From an uncultured Muribaculaceae bacterium (GTDB lineage: Bacteria > Bacteroidota > Bacteroidia > Bacteroidales > Muribaculaceae): a stretch of 45,627 nt of DNA. The translations under genes were made by a program, and so were the position numbers. A model generated the notes under the pieces. The model searched no databases and was not told where the DNA came from. It saw only the letters and a list, made by a program, of their open reading frames with translations. The stretch spans positions 1 through 45,627 of the forward strand of contig CALUMI010000018.1 in NCBI GenBank assembly GCA_944321725.1, written 5' to 3'. Shown in pieces: positions 43,853 to 45,627 of the stretch. Numbering within the stretch: position 1 is the first letter of the stretch; each line of letters begins with the position of its first letter.

Positions 43853-45007
43853 ATGAGAAGTTTTAGAAATATTCTTGCGGTTTGCCTGCTGATTGGAATG
43901 GCTGTTCCTTCTTATTCGCAGGTTGTGCGCAAGAGGGATAGAAAAGACAAGGACGACTCTGCCACTCCGGGTGTCACTTTCCGGATGAAGGAGTTCTACG
44001 ACGTGGAGCCGGAGTCGGATGCCAACAAGATGTGGGAAAAGGTTGTGTATCGCCAGATTGATTTGACGAAAGACCAGAATATGCCTCTGTATTATCCGGA
44101 AGAGCCTACGGAAAATCAGGTAAGCCTGTTCAGGCTGATAATGAAACTTGTGACTGACGGCCAAATTCCGGTATATGAGTATTTGGACGGGCGGGAGCTG
44201 TTTACGGAGCAATACAAAGTAAACGTTAAGGAAATGCTCGACCGTTTCCATATTCTTTACACGGAGGGAAAAGACAGTACGGAGAAAAATCCGAAATTCG
44301 TCATCGAAGAGAGCGATGTGCCTTCTAATGAGGTGCTGACTTATTACGCTATAGAAAATTGGGAGTTCAACAGCAACGAGAACCGCCTGAAAAACAATAT
44401 TGTGGCTATTTGCCCGGTGCTTCACCGCTCGGACGATTTTGGCGGAGAGCCTGTCAGGTATCCTATGTTTTGGGTGAAAATGAGCGATTTGCGTCCGTAT
44501 CTGACCCAGCAAAACATTTTTATCGACGACGATAATAATCTTGCCAAATATAACTATGACGATTTCTTCCAAATGGGGATGTACGATGGCGAGATTTATA
44601 AGACAAGAAATTTGCGCAATTTGTCGCTTATGCAGATGTTTCCCGACCCTGACGACTTGAAACATGCTCAGGACAGCATCGAAAACCGTCTTGCCTCTTT
44701 CGACAAAAATCTTTGGGTACCTACGAGAGAGGAGCTTGAGGAGAGAGCCGCAGCCGAAGAGGAGGCGCGTTTGAGGGCAGAAGGCAAATCGGACGACATT
44801 GTGGTAAAAGAGCGTGGCGATGACGAGGAGGAAGTGGCGGAGGATGATTCCGGCAAGGAGCCTAAGAACAAACGCTCGGTGCGTAACTCGGATTCCAAGA
44901 AAGAAAAAGAAAAGACAACCAAGAAGAAAAAGACAAAAGTCAAGAACAGCAGTGTCGGCAAGAAATCTTCTAATAATGCCGTGCGTTCGGTTCGCCGCCG
45001 AAAATAA
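43853..45007 (+). CDS. porN: PorN/GldN ring protein of type IX secretion
   Basis: 384 residues from the ATG at 43853, which gives a clean signal peptide (MRSFRNILAVCLLIGMAV ending SYSQ); in-frame ATGs at 43823 and 43841 would add 10 or 4 residues ahead of it. The PorN/GldN domain (about 45-270) includes YRQIDLTKDQNMPLYYPEEP, MLDRFHILYTEGKDS, YAIENWEFNSNENRLKNNIV and PVRYPMFWVKMSDLRPYL. The last ~110 residues are low-complexity: first Glu/Ala-rich (ELEERAAAEEEARLRAEG), then acidic, then Lys/Arg-rich to the end. It assembles with PorK into the periplasmic ring. Confidence 0.94.
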   Translation: MRSFRNILAVCLLIGMAVPSYSQVVRKRDRKDKDDSATPGVTFRMKEFYDVEPESDANKMWEKVVYRQIDLTKDQNMPLYYPEEPTENQVSLFRLIMKLVTDGQIPVYEYLDGRELFTEQYKVNVKEMLDRFHILYTEGKDSTEKNPKFVIEESDVPSNEVLTYYAIENWEFNSNENRLKNNIVAICPVLHRSDDFGGEPVRYPMFWVKMSDLRPYLTQQNIFIDDDNNLAKYNYDDFFQMGMYDGEIYKTRNLRNLSLMQMFPDPDDLKHAQDSIENRLASFDKNLWVPTREELEERAAAEEEARLRAEGKSDDIVVKERGDDEEEVAEDDSGKEPKNKRSVRNSDSKKEKEKTTKKKKTKVKNSSVGKKSSNNAVRSVRRRK

Positions 45008-45050
45008 TTGCTGGCCCCGGTAAAAACGCATTATGCGCCGGGCGAAACTT

Positions 45051-45183
45051 GAGCCTCATGGAGGCTCCGGGACCTATAACCCAATGCAAGCGCAGCTTGG
45101 GGTATTGAAAACAGAAGCCTGTCGGCCTCATAGAGGTCGCACTTGAGCCAATTAAGCCACGAGTGCGACCTCTATGAGGCCGA
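45051..45183. repeat. palindromic intergenic repeat, copy B
   Basis: Between convergent porN and the CHAT gene. GAGCCTC-ATG-GAGGCTC (45051-45067), an AACCCAATGCAAGCG...GCTTGGGG block (45079-45102), then a 22-bp perfect inverted repeat. Read on the opposite strand it follows copy A (31870-32047) element by element, but with a shorter middle block and a much longer last hairpin. Confidence 0.75.
45122..45183. terminator. 22-bp perfect hairpin, probable bidirectional transcription barrier
   Basis: 45122-45143 is perfectly complementary to 45162-45183, with an 18-nt loop; each arm contains GGCCTCATAGAGG or its complement. It lies 115 nt past porN and 189 nt past the CHAT stop. No ideal T-tract follows directly, so termination by this hairpin is an inference. 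Confidence 0.6.
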
Positions 45184-45371
45184 TGTTTTGCAAAAAATTT
45201 GGGATTGGTATAAAATAAAAAGATTACTTATCTCCCGACAAATAACCTTTCTACCTTAAAATCTAATACCATGAAAAAACTTGTCACAAAGATAGGGAAA
45301 ATATGTTTTATAACATGAAAATCGCAAGAAAAAGTGTTGTGTATAACAAAGTTTAACAAATGTAGGCCTGT
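45184..45371. other. AT-rich non-coding gap
   Basis: I see no gene here. A minus-strand TATCTTTG (complement of 45287-45294) matches the -7 consensus but has no good -33 partner and no gene downstream. A 15-codon plus-strand frame (MKKLVTKIGKICFIT) at 45271 has no support. Confidence 0.4.
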
Positions 45372-45627
45372 TTATAGGGCGTCGACGAGAATGAAGTATG
45401 CCCAATAGACGGGGTCGGCGTATGGCTTTACGGTTGCTGTTGGGGCATTTGTGGCGGCTGCCGAATGTTGGCGGGCTTTGGCGAACTTGCCGGCGCGTCC
45501 GGCTCCGCCCTGTGCTTGTGCGGCATCCTCTGTGGCGGGTTCCTCGTAGTTGCGCAGATATTGCTGCGCGGCTTTCAGCGACGCTGTCTTCGACTTGCCG
45601 GCGAGCAGGTTGCGGTAGAACTCCGTC
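45372..45627 (-). CDS. CHAT-domain protein, C-terminal end (cut by window edge)
   Basis: Read leftwards from the window edge, the frame gives TEFYRNLLAGKSKTASLKAA, then QQYLRNYEE, a Gly/Ala-rich insert (AQGGAGRAGKF), and YADPVYWAYFILVDAL before TAA (complement of 45372-45374). FY-LL-GKSK-ASL-AQ-L and P-YWA-FILV-D are the closing helices and strand of CHAT domains, caspase-like protease domains usually behind TPR repeats. Only 84 residues are inside the window; the catalytic His and Cys would lie outside. The short low-complexity insert between these two blocks is unusual. CHAT proteins act as proteases in signalling and some defence systems; the function here cannot be told from this piece. 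Convergent with porN. Confidence 0.78.
   Translation of the reverse strand, partial: TEFYRNLLAGKSKTASLKAAQQYLRNYEEPATEDAAQAQGGAGRAGKFAKARQHSAAATNAPTATVKPYADPVYWAYFILVDAL

Noticed and set aside
43799..45031. 410-codon minus-strand frame opposite porN
   Set aside because: Antisense to a recognised gene; the sequence has no domain logic and no promoter of its own.
45287..45294. minus-strand TATCTTTG as a promoter for a small RNA
   Set aside because: No matching -33 box and no clear RNA structure downstream before the palindromic repeat; a chance match is likely in such AT-rich DNA.
45271..45318. 15-codon frame MKKLVTKIGKICFIT
   Set aside because: Too short, with no promoter at proper spacing and no downstream gene in the same direction that a leader peptide would control.

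Overview
The window is chromosomal DNA from a member of the Bacteroidales, most likely Muribaculaceae or a close relative (inference from gene content). The evidence is a complete type IX secretion core (porT, porP, porK, porL, porM, porN), a SusC/SusD pair, four proteins ending in type IX sorting-like domains, lipoproteins with acidic residues after the lipobox cysteine, a DUF4254 gene beside a GT9 glycosyltransferase, and many promoters of the Bacteroidetes form TTTG-N19-20-TAnnTTTG. I saw no tRNA, rRNA, CRISPR array or complete insertion sequence.

Layout. Positions 1-3000 hold accessory remnants: the tail of an HNH nuclease, a small orphan gene, a dead fragment of an AlbA_2/Schlafen-type gene, then fructose-bisphosphate aldolase and a two-gene holin/M15 peptidase pair. 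Positions 3000-12400 are housekeeping: an LD-carboxypeptidase behind a radical SAM gene; a rightward operon DUF4254-GT9-ruvB driven by a duplicated promoter; and a leftward operon lysS-gpsA-CBS/nucleotidyltransferase-surE, which meets ruvB with overlapping stop codons. Positions 12540-15480 are an AT-rich island carrying an m4C/m6A-type methyltransferase, a NotI-family restriction enzyme and a third gene of unknown function; its left edge abuts a broken reading frame.

Positions 15600-30740 hold a Sus-like uptake locus: SusC, SusD, two further surface-type lipoproteins (one with PKD repeats), flanked by two paralogous GHL10 (DUF187) glycoside hydrolases and followed by another sorting-domain protein. 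The GHL10 proteins are predicted to be secreted by the type IX system. Because the GHL10 protein DigH of E. coli cleaves peptide-free peptidoglycan strands, peptidoglycan-derived glycan is one possible substrate; this is inference. Positions 30777-37945 hold dinB, a C10 cysteine protease that is also a likely type IX cargo, an AddA-like helicase-nuclease and a SUI1-family protein.

Positions 37977-45007 are the type IX operon, divergent from the SUI1 gene across a palindrome in which two -7 boxes sit back to back. The window ends in a CHAT-domain protein fragment on the minus strand. Two copies of a palindromic intergenic repeat, in opposite orientation, sit at the two convergent junctions dinB/C10 protease and porN/CHAT.

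The genes cohere around envelope and outer-membrane biology: the window encodes both a secretion machine and several of its probable cargo proteins, together with the lipoproteins and transporter with which those cargo enzymes would work.
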